Shown piece after piece: positions 20,940 through 31,800 of a stretch of DNA of 64,000 nucleotides. Below the pieces are notes generated by a model. That model had not been told where the DNA came from. It was given only the letters and a program-made list of their open reading frames with translations, and searched no databases. A program made the position numbers and the translations under genes. Numbering within the stretch: the stretch's first letter is position 1; each line of letters opens with the position of its first letter. The stretch is from Odiellus spinosus. Its lineage: Eukaryota; Arthropoda; Arachnida; Opiliones; Phalangiidae. Location: assembly GCA_963920705.1 (NCBI GenBank), contig OY987232.1, positions 14,633,726 through 14,697,725 of the forward strand, written 5' to 3'.

Positions 20940-23900
20940 TTAATTGCTTCCAAAAGATGGAGATATTGGCACTGTTGGAGGTTTTGGGTTGGGTTTTATG
21001 ATGATTGGTGGGTATTCTATAATGGGATTAGCTTTGTGAACTAGAAGTTTCCTTATTTGTTTTTCTTCCAAACGTATTTTCTCCATTTGCCACTCTTCTC
21101 TGATTCTAGTAGCTTTTTCAATTTCCTCATCATTTCTTCTAACATTAAAATCAAATTCCAGGCGATCTTTGGCCCTATCTTCCGTGAACAAATGGATGTT
21201 CATAGTTTCTGTAAATGAGGTTAGAATAGGTTTATTTTACAACGTCAAAACGGGCTCTCATTGAATGAAATTTGTCAAGAGTTTTGCGCCATCTATATTT
21301 CGATAATTTCAGTATCAGTTTTTAAAATATCGTTATTGTCAAATATCAGTACTGATGCCAATCTAGTTCATGTATTGGTTTTGGCGCAAAACTTATAATA
21401 GGTGTAGAAAGTATAGAATCTCAAAGATACTAGGTAGATTCGCTTTAATTTGAATTACTTAATTACCAGTACTAGGCTTGTCACTCTTGACGGGTTCAAA
21501 TGGTGGCTTATGAATTACGTGGCAAGGCTGAGCGTGAAATTTCATAGCTTCACTTTCCAGTTTTAATTTTTCTTCAACCTTAATTGTCAAAAGATATGCG
21601 TTATAAAGCGATAGTTTTATACCGTCAAATAGTATAGCTTAAAGGAAGATCGCGCCATTGAAAACCAACGTTTCAAGTCGTTCAAGAATTTTTTCCAATT
21701 GTTCAAAAGGAAATTCACGTGTTTGATACGTGTTCAATTTGACGAGGCACAAAATGAGTCTGGTTGCGTGTCTATGTTAAAAAGATTTTTTGCACAATAC
21801 AAGAGACATTTTATTGGCCAAAACGATTGAAGTAGGAGAATCTATTAAAAATAATAGATTTTCCTCTTCAATTTGTACTAGTTCATAGGCCTTCACTCGC
21901 AACTGACAGCACCAGACAAGACCAGGTGGCGTCCTTTTGTACACCAACAAAGAGGCGACATCTGGCTGTTACCCATAGATGGACTAAAACAAAACCACTA
22001 ACTTCTTTCTGAAATTTCTTAAGCTTCAGTTGCCTTTGGTATTCTCCTAATAGATTAAACGGCTCTTGATGTGTGGGTGGCTTAATTTTTTTCTCCGGAA
22101 TTCCATATTCAGTTGGGGACGGAAGGGGTTGCGCTTGAAAAACTGGGAACTACCAAATAAAAAAAACATTTCAGATCCAACTTCTATATACCCTGTTATA
22201 ACTATACCAGGCCATACTTTGAGGGCAAATTCTTTCTCCTTCTCCAAACGCTCATCCCTCAACGCGTACTTCTTTAAGTCTCTGTCAAAAAAGCTGAATG
22301 GTTGCGGTTTTGTAACTTTCGCGGCACCAGCTAGCTTTCTTGGGCACGTTTCCTTATGTTGGTTTTTTGCCTTAGATGGCGTGACATTTTCTTTTTCAAC
22401 TTCATTAAAAGTCAATTTCTAAAAGGTTAGGTTTTAATAATTGGAAGTGGATTGTTTTAAATTTAAACTATTCAATTTCGTCCTTGCCAAAAAAAATTAG
22501 TTTTAAATGAGACAACTCTATGAAAATGTAACGGGGCTCCCACTCTTTTCAGTAAAAGGCATATCCTAAAACTACAGTTTGGTCGTATAATTGACCTATT
22601 GTCCAATAAAGACAACTGTTTTTAAAAAATATATAATTATTGTGATTTTAGCATAGTCATAGAAAAAGTTATATTTTGTCCAGACTCTTTGTAAAACGCG
22701 CAAAGTCTTTGAAACGACTTATATTGCATGATCCCAATTTTTTATACGTGTCGCGAGAATGCAGAGTGATCTAGTTGTTGTTTTTTAGAGTCACTAAATG
22801 GTTGCTATCCTAAAAATTTATAACTTTTACTACCGGGTTACCACAGTTTTTTCAGATTCAAATTCCCTGACTTTAACAGGTTTTTCCCTGACCTCTTTTC
22901 CAACGATTTTCTCTGACCGTTTCAGCTAATACTACCCAATTTTTTACCTTTTTGCACGCATATCTTTGCTCAAATCTATACAACTTCAAATATTTTCTGC
23001 AGATGAGTGTAATTTCCTGGCTTCTTGAAATATCTTAAAATTCCCTGACTTTTTTGGTTCATTTTCAAATTCCCTGACTTCTCCCTGTTTTCCCTGACCT
23101 GGGGCAACCCTGTATTATCACCTAGAATTGTTTGAATAGGTCACTTTTATTCGTGTATGGTTGTGTGGGAGCCCCTGAAAGCTTTGATGTGACAGAAGTG
23201 ATTACGCGAGAGTACATAGCACTCTGCAAAGGCTGAAATACGTTAGGTAGTCAGTATACAATGTGGTTCACCCCTCGTATTATGATGGAAATTATGGTCT
23301 CACCAGGAGTCTTAGGATTCTCTTATTTGTCAGGAATACACCTCTAATATTAAGACGCATTTTTTGGCAAGGAACTTGTTTCTCATGAAAAACTAATTTG
23401 AGTAGCATTTTCGAAAACAGAGTTTGAAAAAAAGATGTATACATAATCCATATCTTTGCTCTTCGGATTGGTATCGAACTTAAACAATGGTTTGCTCTTC
23501 TTCACTTGGTCTCTAAAACAAAACAATGCCCTTAATCAAGAAAGATTTATGAAGCAAATAAATTCTATTATCAAGATGGGAATCATTTTGAGTACTCGGT
23601 AACTGACAATTTGAAAGTTAACAAATGGGGAAAGCAATTTCCATCCCCCTCTTAATTTGAAAAACCCCACAATTTAGCATAACTGGTTCAAGGACATCCG
23701 ATAATAGGGGAGACTGATCCTATAGGACATGATTGTGCTAGAGAAGTTTTTACCACTTATGGCGTAATGGTTCAAACTACGCAACTTACGAATTCCACTC
23801 TAAATTTATACACGTCTTAAGTATGACATCAAAACTTACATTTTCCCTGCCTCCTGAATACGATTTTGCTCTTTTAAGGCACATGTGCAAGATGACCTAC

Positions 23901-26502
23901 ATCTACGTTCCTTAGTTCTTAGTTTTGGGGTCCTTGGGCTAGTGCAGCGATACTCTGGATGATGGCTCGCTGAAAGTTGAATAAATTGATATATATCATT
24001 TAAAGAGACTGCTACTTTATGGTTGAAAAAAGCGTATATAACTTATTTTTTTAGTACCATGCAAAATTAAAAAAATTGTTATGGTAGAACTAGCGAACTG
24101 CATTGATTTATTTTAGGCTTAAAATTATAAATAATTACCTTTGAAACTATTGGAATTTGTCGACTTCATGAAATTGTAGCCTCTAGATTCCTCAAATTTT
24201 CTAATTATTTCAGCCATTGAAACAAATTTCTGAGATTTAGTGTCATCCCACTTTCTTTTCCGGGAATCAAAGCTGAAGGGTTTTACTATTGTAACGGCAC
24301 CCTGACCAATTGTCTGCCAAATGTGCCAAATTTAATTAAATTCTGAATCTGCCAGCCCCCCATTGGATGGCACTCAGGCGAACGTTCCCCAAGGCCCCCC
24401 CCCCCCTTTAATCCAGCCCTGGCTTTGTAACAACTATAGGGTCCATTTAGGTTAGATGGTTTATGGCTAACGCATCTGGAGTACAGTGCCGGATTATGAC
24501 CCTTGTGGGCCCCAAGGCACTAGACTTCAGGGGCTCCTTGTCCCCAGTCACTAGCAGGGGGAAGGGGGTTAATTTGATCCTTCAGGGGCCCCCTGATCCT
24601 CGGGCCCCTAGGCACGTGCCTACTGTGCCTAGTGGATATTCTGGCACTGCTCGAGTATGAGCCCTTTTAAAGGGCAAGCAAAGATGGCATAAAATTAGTT
24701 TTCATGTTGAATGATGCACAAATTAGTGATTGATTGGACAAACTTCTATATTCCACTACCCAACATTCACACAACTGGTGGCTAATTCAATGACAAGTCT
24801 CATCATCCTATCCTCGCTTTACTTGCCTTTTAATATTGTCTACCATTTTTGCTAAGCACAAGCAGAAATGTTGTAAAACTAGAATTACACTGTTCTAGAC
24901 TGATGTGCATAAAGGGAAGATAGCTTTCAAGGAACGCATACCAGAGCCACGTACGAGTACATTAAAGACTAGTTTCTAATCAACACCAACCTTTTTGGAG
25001 TTAGTTAAGTCTGAGATGATTTTTCTTGGCACTCTCGAGTTTTTCTTCTCAACAGTATCCAATTTTGTATCAGAATCATGGCCGGAAACTGTTGGATTTT
25101 CTTTGACAAGTTTATTTTTGGTCTCAATACAACCATCATCCACTTTTTCAGAAAAGATTTTTAATTTTCCAAATTCCGTGCTAAAGAAAATGTGCCATAT
25201 AGCTTTATTGGCAAAAACTTGTGTGTAAACCTTATATTCAAAAAGCCTAGTTTTACCTTAAAGAGTTGTATATATTGGGCGAAACCGGCATTTTGCGTGT
25301 TTGATTTTCTTTTTCAGAAGGATTTGGACATAGTTGGTTTAGTTGAATCTCTCTTGATTCCTGGGATTCTAGTAACGTTTCCGTGTTTAAAACATTGCTA
25401 AACACTCTGATCTTCTTGGGCACGGGAGAAGAGTCGTGATATTTTACTGGATAATTGCCCAAATTCATCTGAGTCTTTTTAGGCAACTTAATTGTTGCTT
25501 TAGATGACACATAAGCAGATCTAGCGGCACTAAAATAAAAAACAAAATATAAGTTTTAATAGCAAAAACTAGGAGTGTCCGAATAATTAAATTTCAATCC
25601 AAATTGAAAAACAATTGGTTTTCAAAAAAACCAGGACTCAAAAACGTGCTTTAGAGTATTCAACTTTTGAAAAATTATTTGAATTAATGAATAATCAGTT
25701 TAAATGGCCTAATAATCGGTTTAAACCGCCAAATAATTGGTTTAAACGGCCAAATAATGGGTTTGAAGGACCACCGTCATCAGAAATGAATTTTCTTATA
25801 TTTAAAATAATATAATTTATAAAAAACAGATTAAATTAAAAAAATTGCAAGACCCCTCGTCAAAAGCACACCTACATACAGCGCCAAAGCTGGTAAGCGG
25901 ACAACTTGAGAACTACAAAATTTGAAAATATAATAAGTCGGAGTGTACGTATTAGTAAAACTTTATAGTGATCAATTTCTTTGAAATATCTTCTTAAGGC
26001 AAAAATATGAGGTAACTCATTAATCGTGAGTCTGAAAAAGGCTATAGCATTTTAGTTTTACTAGTCTCGCTGTATAATTTTTAATTTTGCGAGATATAGA
26101 TGGCGTTGGAGGTAGGTGGAGAAATTTGTTTTCTTGAATATAGTGGTAGACAGCGCAGAGGCATCATCAAGGAGGTCAAACTTTTGGAATTAATTGTATT
26201 AACTATATTTTATTGGGATTATTTTCTGAAAGACTTTTGTGCACATACTCAAGACATCTAACAAGTTTCTATACCAAAACATCTCATGACGGTGGTCCTT
26301 TAAAGCCTGTATATGCGATTTATAAATCCCCTTTAAAGTCGCCTTCCCTTCTAGCAAATTGTACTGTCAAAGCTAGGCTGTGTTCATAAGGAAAGAGCAT
26401 TTTAAAGGGGTAAATTTCAGTCAACAGTTCTTACGTGATTTTTGGGCAATGTGCAGGCTTTAAAACTTCTGTTCCCTTTGCTTTGAAGATGAATGGAGTC
26501 AT
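20940..26502 (-). CDS. TPX2: TPX2, spindle assembly factor, nine exons, 500 aa
   Basis: TPX2 binds microtubules and importin, nucleates spindle microtubules and activates Aurora A. Exons in gene order: 26502-26435, 25529-25257, 25180-24991, 24313-24139, 23510-23443, 22418-22218, 22149-22003, 21578-21467, 21208-20940. Lengths sum to 501 codons and phase is kept at all eight junctions. Landmarks in family order: TIVKPFSFDSRKRKWDDT (exon 4), PQPFSFFDRDLKKYALRDE (exon 6), FQAQPLPSPTEYGIPEKKIK and QEPFNLLGE (exon 7), HAQPCHVIHKPPFEP (exon 8), then TEDRAKDRLEFD, LVHKANPI and PPTVPISP near the end (exon 9). All have direct counterparts in vertebrate TPX2. The protein is shorter than vertebrate TPX2 (about 750). 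The first exon (MTPFIFKAKG..) is chosen on a strong GTAAGA donor and matching phase only; I see no clear Aurora A-binding motif in it. Confidence 0.9.
22850..23112. repeat. Degenerate ttccctgac tract in a TPX2 intron
   Basis: Repeated ttccctgactt, tccctgacc and similar words without a fixed period, in the intron between TPX2 exons 5 and 6. It is the reverse-complement style of the gtcagggaa tract in Cap-G introns. Confidence 0.45.
24484..24649. mobile_element. Short hAT-like MITE in a TPX2 intron
   Basis: 166 bp with imperfect inverted ends: cagtgccggattat left, ggatattctggcactg right. It is flanked by an 8-bp imperfect duplication, ctggagta (24476-24483) and ctcgagta (24650-24657). The interior is rich in ggggccccc. 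An 8-bp duplication and CAGTG start suggest the hAT superfamily. Confidence 0.6.
25867..26140. repeat. Dispersed repeat family F, copy 1
   Basis: Shares an ordered series of blocks with 37887-38215: acagcgccaaag, agtaaaactttat, aatttctttgaaatatcttc, gagtctgaaaaa, tatagcattttagtttt and cgagatatagatggcg. It lies in the first TPX2 intron. Termini are not clear. Confidence 0.7.
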
Positions 26503-27322
26503 ATTTCAATTCGTTTTTGCAGAATTTAATAACACTTAATTGAATCAGTCAGCTCAAATATGACGTTCAAATGATCGATGCCAAATGAAATGTCAAACTT
26601 GCATTTTTTCTAATTTGAAGTTAACAGGGCTTCCAGCCACGAAATATTTGAAGGCGAAGGCAAGGGTGAAAACCCGCGAAATCCGAAATTTGGCCAAAAT
26701 GGAAAACCTTTTTCTGGCCACCTTTTTTATATATTTTTTGGTAGACCACGTGGAAGACTATGACATGCTTAGAAGCAAACGACTGGTGGATTCTCTACCT
26801 ATAATCCTTGCGAGCACTATCTTTTTATAAGACTGGAGTCCGAAGCACCAAAATCAAAGCCACTGTCTTATTTCCAGTGTTGTTATCAATCATTATATTC
26901 GTTATTATCAGGGACGGAAATAAGAAATTTTCTTATTGGACAAATGTCCAGTAACCCCCCCTTAAAAATTCAAAAGTTATTGGACATTTAACAAAATTAC
27001 CGGACAATGCTACATTTCCTGTATTGAAAAGTACTTTTTTTATCGGACATTTGTCCAGTGACCCCCCCTTAAAAATAAAAAGTTATCGGACATTTGGAAA
27101 ATTTATCGGACAAATGACCAGTGACTTGTGTTTATTTCCGTCCCTGGTTATTATTATGAGCAGACGATTTCTTAAGTCTCACTTAATTGTTCGTTTTCAA
27201 ATTTCAGCGGTTTTTGCATGCATTCACTCTTTTCAGTCTCAAAAACTGCAACATTTATCGATTAAAAACGTAATGCTTAAAAATAAATAAACTTCTGAAT
27301 CCCCTTTTTACAACTGTGTCCT
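26503..27322. promoter_or_regulatory. Head-to-head promoter between TPX2 and KNL1
   Basis: 820 bp between the proposed TPX2 start codon (26502, -) and the proposed KNL1 start codon (27323, +). It contains a 238-bp hAT-like element at 26909-27146. A shared promoter would suit two genes both needed in mitosis. Role inferred from orientation; both starts are model-based. Confidence 0.45.
26909..27146. mobile_element. hAT-type MITE in the TPX2-KNL1 promoter
   Basis: 238 bp with inverted ends cagggacggaaataa and ttatttccgtccctg. Flanked by a perfect 8-bp duplication gttattat at 26901-26908 and 27147-27154, which fits the hAT target preference nTnnnnAn. The interior has internal repeats of ttattggacaaatgtccagt and acccccccttaaaaa. 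Confidence 0.88.
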
Positions 27323-28809
27323 ATGATGGATCCTCCAACGTTTTCAAAATCAAAGTGAGTACTTTTTGAGTGAAAACTTCTTTGTCCACCTTCAGGCTCC
27401 AAGTCTAAGTTCCAAAATCATGATTTAGCTTTGCTTAATCTATTCTATTATCCTCAAAGCACGCGCCTAATTTGACTGTAACCAAAGTTTACGTACTCTT
27501 TCCAATTCTAAAATAAGGCTTAAATGAACGTAATTATAAAAGTCAGTTTAATACACCATCGCAGAAGTTGACTCGAATGACTTTGACTATTGCAGGGTTC
27601 CTTCGTTTCTACGATAAATTATATTATTTTCAGGTACATACCAAAAGTTATCACTCTTAGTAACCCCTAAACGAACCAACCAACCAACCTACGCACTCTA
27701 ATGTATCTTGCTCGAAAAATAAGGCCTTACTTTAGTGTAAGCTAAAGCCTACTATTTCACAAAATTGTTCTGCTACTGTACTTATGGTTACTGCTACGAA
27801 ACATGCTATACATAGTTTTCGATAAAGGGGCAAAAGAAAATTGACCGCTCTTTCCCAGCTTTCCCGACCTGTCTCTGAAGAAGGTCTCTCATGTTCTTGT
27901 TAGCCTAGCTAATTTAAATTTTAAATGATCCCTGGTTTACACAATTTTATTACACTTCTAGTGATATGAAGAAAGAGAGGGAAAGAAGATCATCGGTGAG
28001 TATTAATCTTTATTACTTAAAAACACGCGAGTTGAAAGCAATGTTACAATTTTGTTTACTCCGGAAAATATACCATTTAGTTTTATTCGCAAAATGACGC
28101 TCGGTAGCGCACTAAATAAAAACAAAAACCGCTCCATTTGTTGGGTAATATGAGCTTTTATACAAAGTCTGATCGTACCTTGCTAGTCCATGAACTTGTT
28201 AGTAAATTATTATGATATCGACGAGACTTTGGTATTCCACATTTTTAAAGGACATTCCGAATCGTCCTAAGAATTGGAAACTGAAGTTCATATCGCTATG
28301 GGAAGATACCTGAATAAACTCTGAACTAATAGCATTCCTCCTTCAAATCGGTTATAGAACACCTCGTACTAATCTACGCCAGAACTCCATAGCCTTTCCC
28401 CAGGAATGGATTCTCTTACCTAAACTAGGCTACTAAAATATTAGACATATTTATCTTCCCAATAAACTTCCAATTACAACAATGAACCAAATTATACCCA
28501 TGTTTCTCAGACAGTTGAGATACTAAAGTATCAATGGATGATAAGCTTAATAGACAAATTAGAGCTCTATTACAATTTAGAAAAGCTTCCTTAAATACTG
28601 CAACAAGGATTTTCAAAATAACTATAATCAATATCAATATTTGCCAATCAAAATCAATAAAAATATATCTCAAAACTATTTAAATTTCATAGCAATTCAA
28701 TATTTAAAGCCAAAATATTTAAAGCTCCATCGGAGTTTAGGCATGACAACACTCGGTCCAAAATCGCGGGCCTCCAACATTCTTTTTAACATATTTGAAA
28801 TATGTTTCA

Positions 28810-28840
<31 letters not shown>

Positions 28841-31800
28841 TATTTCAATTAGTGAAGGCCCACCCTTAAGGTGGTAGTGAATGGTTATTTAATACAATGA
28901 AAACACGCAAGATGGCACCGATTTTCATTATAGGGGTCTGTTTTTCTGGAAGTAAGGATTGTTAGGAATGATTTATTTCCCAGTCTACTGAACTCTCTCT
29001 TACCTCTTTCCCAAGTACCCGTCCCTCACATCGGGTGGGTACGCTGTAGGCCAGATGGTGACGGGTCTCGGATAATAGGCTTTGTTGTGGTGGCATCTTC
29101 GAGTTTACGCGTAAAACACTGTTATAATATACATTTCTTATCTTAACTTGAGAAAAATTAAACTTAAAATTATCAAATTATACCACGAACTACGTCTGAC
29201 TTTTATGGTTCATCTGAAGTAAAGTTGAAGAATCTAGCTATATTAATACGTTAGATAATTGGTATAGAAATGATAAAATTTTGATAAGTTATTTAAGCAA
29301 GAGTTAATGATCTTTCGTGTTATAATTATCAAAATTACATCATAAACTAAAGATGATTTCAATTCAAATTTATATGAAAACCGCGAACTGAAAGTGAAAA
29401 CAAATGGTAGCATTTGTAGTTCGCTTGATAATAGGTATGGCAACCGACCATTTTTGGTGAATTGCCCATTGACTTCCCTCCCAAAATCTTAAGTAGGATT
29501 ATGTTGCTAACTACGGCCTACTGCTGGCACCACCACTGAATAAATTGTTGCAACCACTGTACAGCTCGTGAAGTACTCCAAATAGTGCTTCTGTAGCATT
29601 ATAACATTCAATAAATGATTATGACCCGAGCTTTATATTTATTATTTGAAAGATTCTGAAGATTGGCAAACCAGATGATGATAATGCACCCACACAAACA
29701 GCCAATTTTGGCAGAAGAGTCAGTTTTGCTGACACTCATCAAGTTCAGTAAGTATTTTTTAATTAAAAAAAAAAAAAAATTAAGCTTTCAAAACCGTAAC
29801 TGTCTCCTCCCTTACGAAAAAAAAGTTAGTCTTAAGAGGTCTTGGGGAAGTCTTATGTAGTCTTAAGAGGTCTTGGGGAAGTCTTCCATTACGTCAAGAA
29901 GGCTTGGGGAGGTCTCAAAGACTTCCTGAAGACTTTTGTAGCGTTCTTGAAGACCTCTTCAGATCAGACTAACTTTTTTCCGTAAGGGATGCTTGAACAC
30001 GCTGGCATCATAAAGGGATAGAAAAGGACGAAAATTCTGTCTGAGAGGGGAGCAATGGGCATGGACTAATTATAGTATACACAGGGACGAGTGGCAGAAG
30101 TAATTTTCTGGCTAACGATTGTTAAATGCGCGCTCCAGCGGCATTTCTGGGAACTAACGACAAACCGAGTCAAAAAGGGGTAGGAATGCGGGGAAAAATA
30201 CTAGCACAAGATTTATAAAGTTAGGCCTTTACGCACGTGTTTAGATTTATCGCGAATTCGCGATGAATTTTAGTGCTCAAACGTTTGAGACATTGTTTGG
30301 AGATTTTACACATTCTCTGGCCAGAGAAGAAAAAAAGTAAAAGTGTATTAAGAGATTCAGATGATGGTAAGTTTTGGCTTTTTTTTTAAAAAAAATAACT
30401 TTTAACAAACTTAAAATCGACCTTACCTTGAAGCAGTATTTAAGGGCTTGATCCTCATAATTAAGCTCTAAAACGTAAGACTAACCAACTAATAATTCGT
30501 TAAATTTTAACAAAAGAGACTAAAATAACCGTTTAGAAATATATCCTAGCTGATAAGCAGACGAAAATTTCAAACTACATTGAATAAAATAGTTCAGTTC
30601 ACGGCGGAAAGATGGCATAAGCCGCATAATTCTGTTTCCTTTTTTTTTCGTTTAGACTCGGCTAGATTTGGTCGGGGGGGTAAAAACAGGGCACGACATT
30701 TAACAAGACTCGGACGCGGCGCTATAAGGGAAATCTGTGTCTGCCACTCGTCCCTGTGTATACTATAATTAGTCCATGCAATGGGTAAACAGGGTTCTTA
30801 CACAACCTGAAAAATTCAGGATAATTTAAAATGTGTCCAAAAAGTCGAGGAAAAGTCAGGGGTGAAAATCAGAGAAAACGGATGATTTGTAACAGTTTCT
30901 AAGTATATTAGTTCTACCTGAATGTGTCAATTCACAGTTTACAAACGAGGCGTAACTAGCCAGTTGAATCAGATTTAACCATGGTTTATTCAAAATTAAC
31001 CGAGGTTTATTGAACTGAGAAGGCTATGTAAACCTCGGTTAAATCTGATTAAACCATGGTTAATTACGCCTCGTCTGAAGAGGGTATTAGGGATATTCAT
31101 TTCAAAAATGTTGTACAAACCTTGGTAAAGAAAACATGTGACACATAAATGTACTTTTGGTTTTTTAATTGATATCAGTAATATTTTCTTCAGGGAATTT
31201 TTGCTGTTTGATTCTGGCCATTCTGAAAATACCTCCGGTAAGTTTACAAAAATGATTTACTAAAAGATAAACAGAAATTTATTTTTTAATTTTTTTTTAG
31301 AATTAATCGAGAAGAGTACAGTTGGAGAATACCCATTGAAACTTGATTTGTAAGTATAAGTCTACTTATTTAACCCCATAAAATAAGTTGATATTGCCAA
31401 ATTATGTGCGTAAATTTATTAAAAAACCGTTGAATGGTTCATTGTGTGTCAGAACAGCAGTTTCTCAGACAAGCAGTTGTCTCTTTGCGAATCTCTAATA
31501 ATGGAAAGCGCTTTTATACCTACATACCGTCGAGGTAGTCAATAAATATTCAGAAAATGGGAGAGGCTTTGTACTTAGCATGTAGTTATCTTCTAAGGCG
31601 AGGCAAATATTGCGAACCCAGCCAATAGGTGCTTGACGCAGAGATTTTGTTCATTACCGTTGCTACTGTAGCAGTGGCAATCTTGACTGACGTCCTAAAC
31701 AAGGTTTATAATAGCAGACGATGCTAGTTAAGTTAGTCAGTGCTGTGTAGATAGTATATAGATTGGGCCAGTGGAATTTGTGATAGGACATTTTGTCTGA

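Noticed and set aside
22047..22217. Direct read-through of TPX2 exon 6 into the following sequence as one long exon
   Set aside because: The read-through loses TPX2 similarity after LEKEKEFALK and regains it in another frame. A 68-bp intron (22217-22150) with GT..AG restores FQAQPLPSP in frame.
26585..26830. 81-residue + strand frame in the TPX2-KNL1 interval
   Set aside because: No recognisable domain; it sits in the presumed promoter and lacks support from splice signals.
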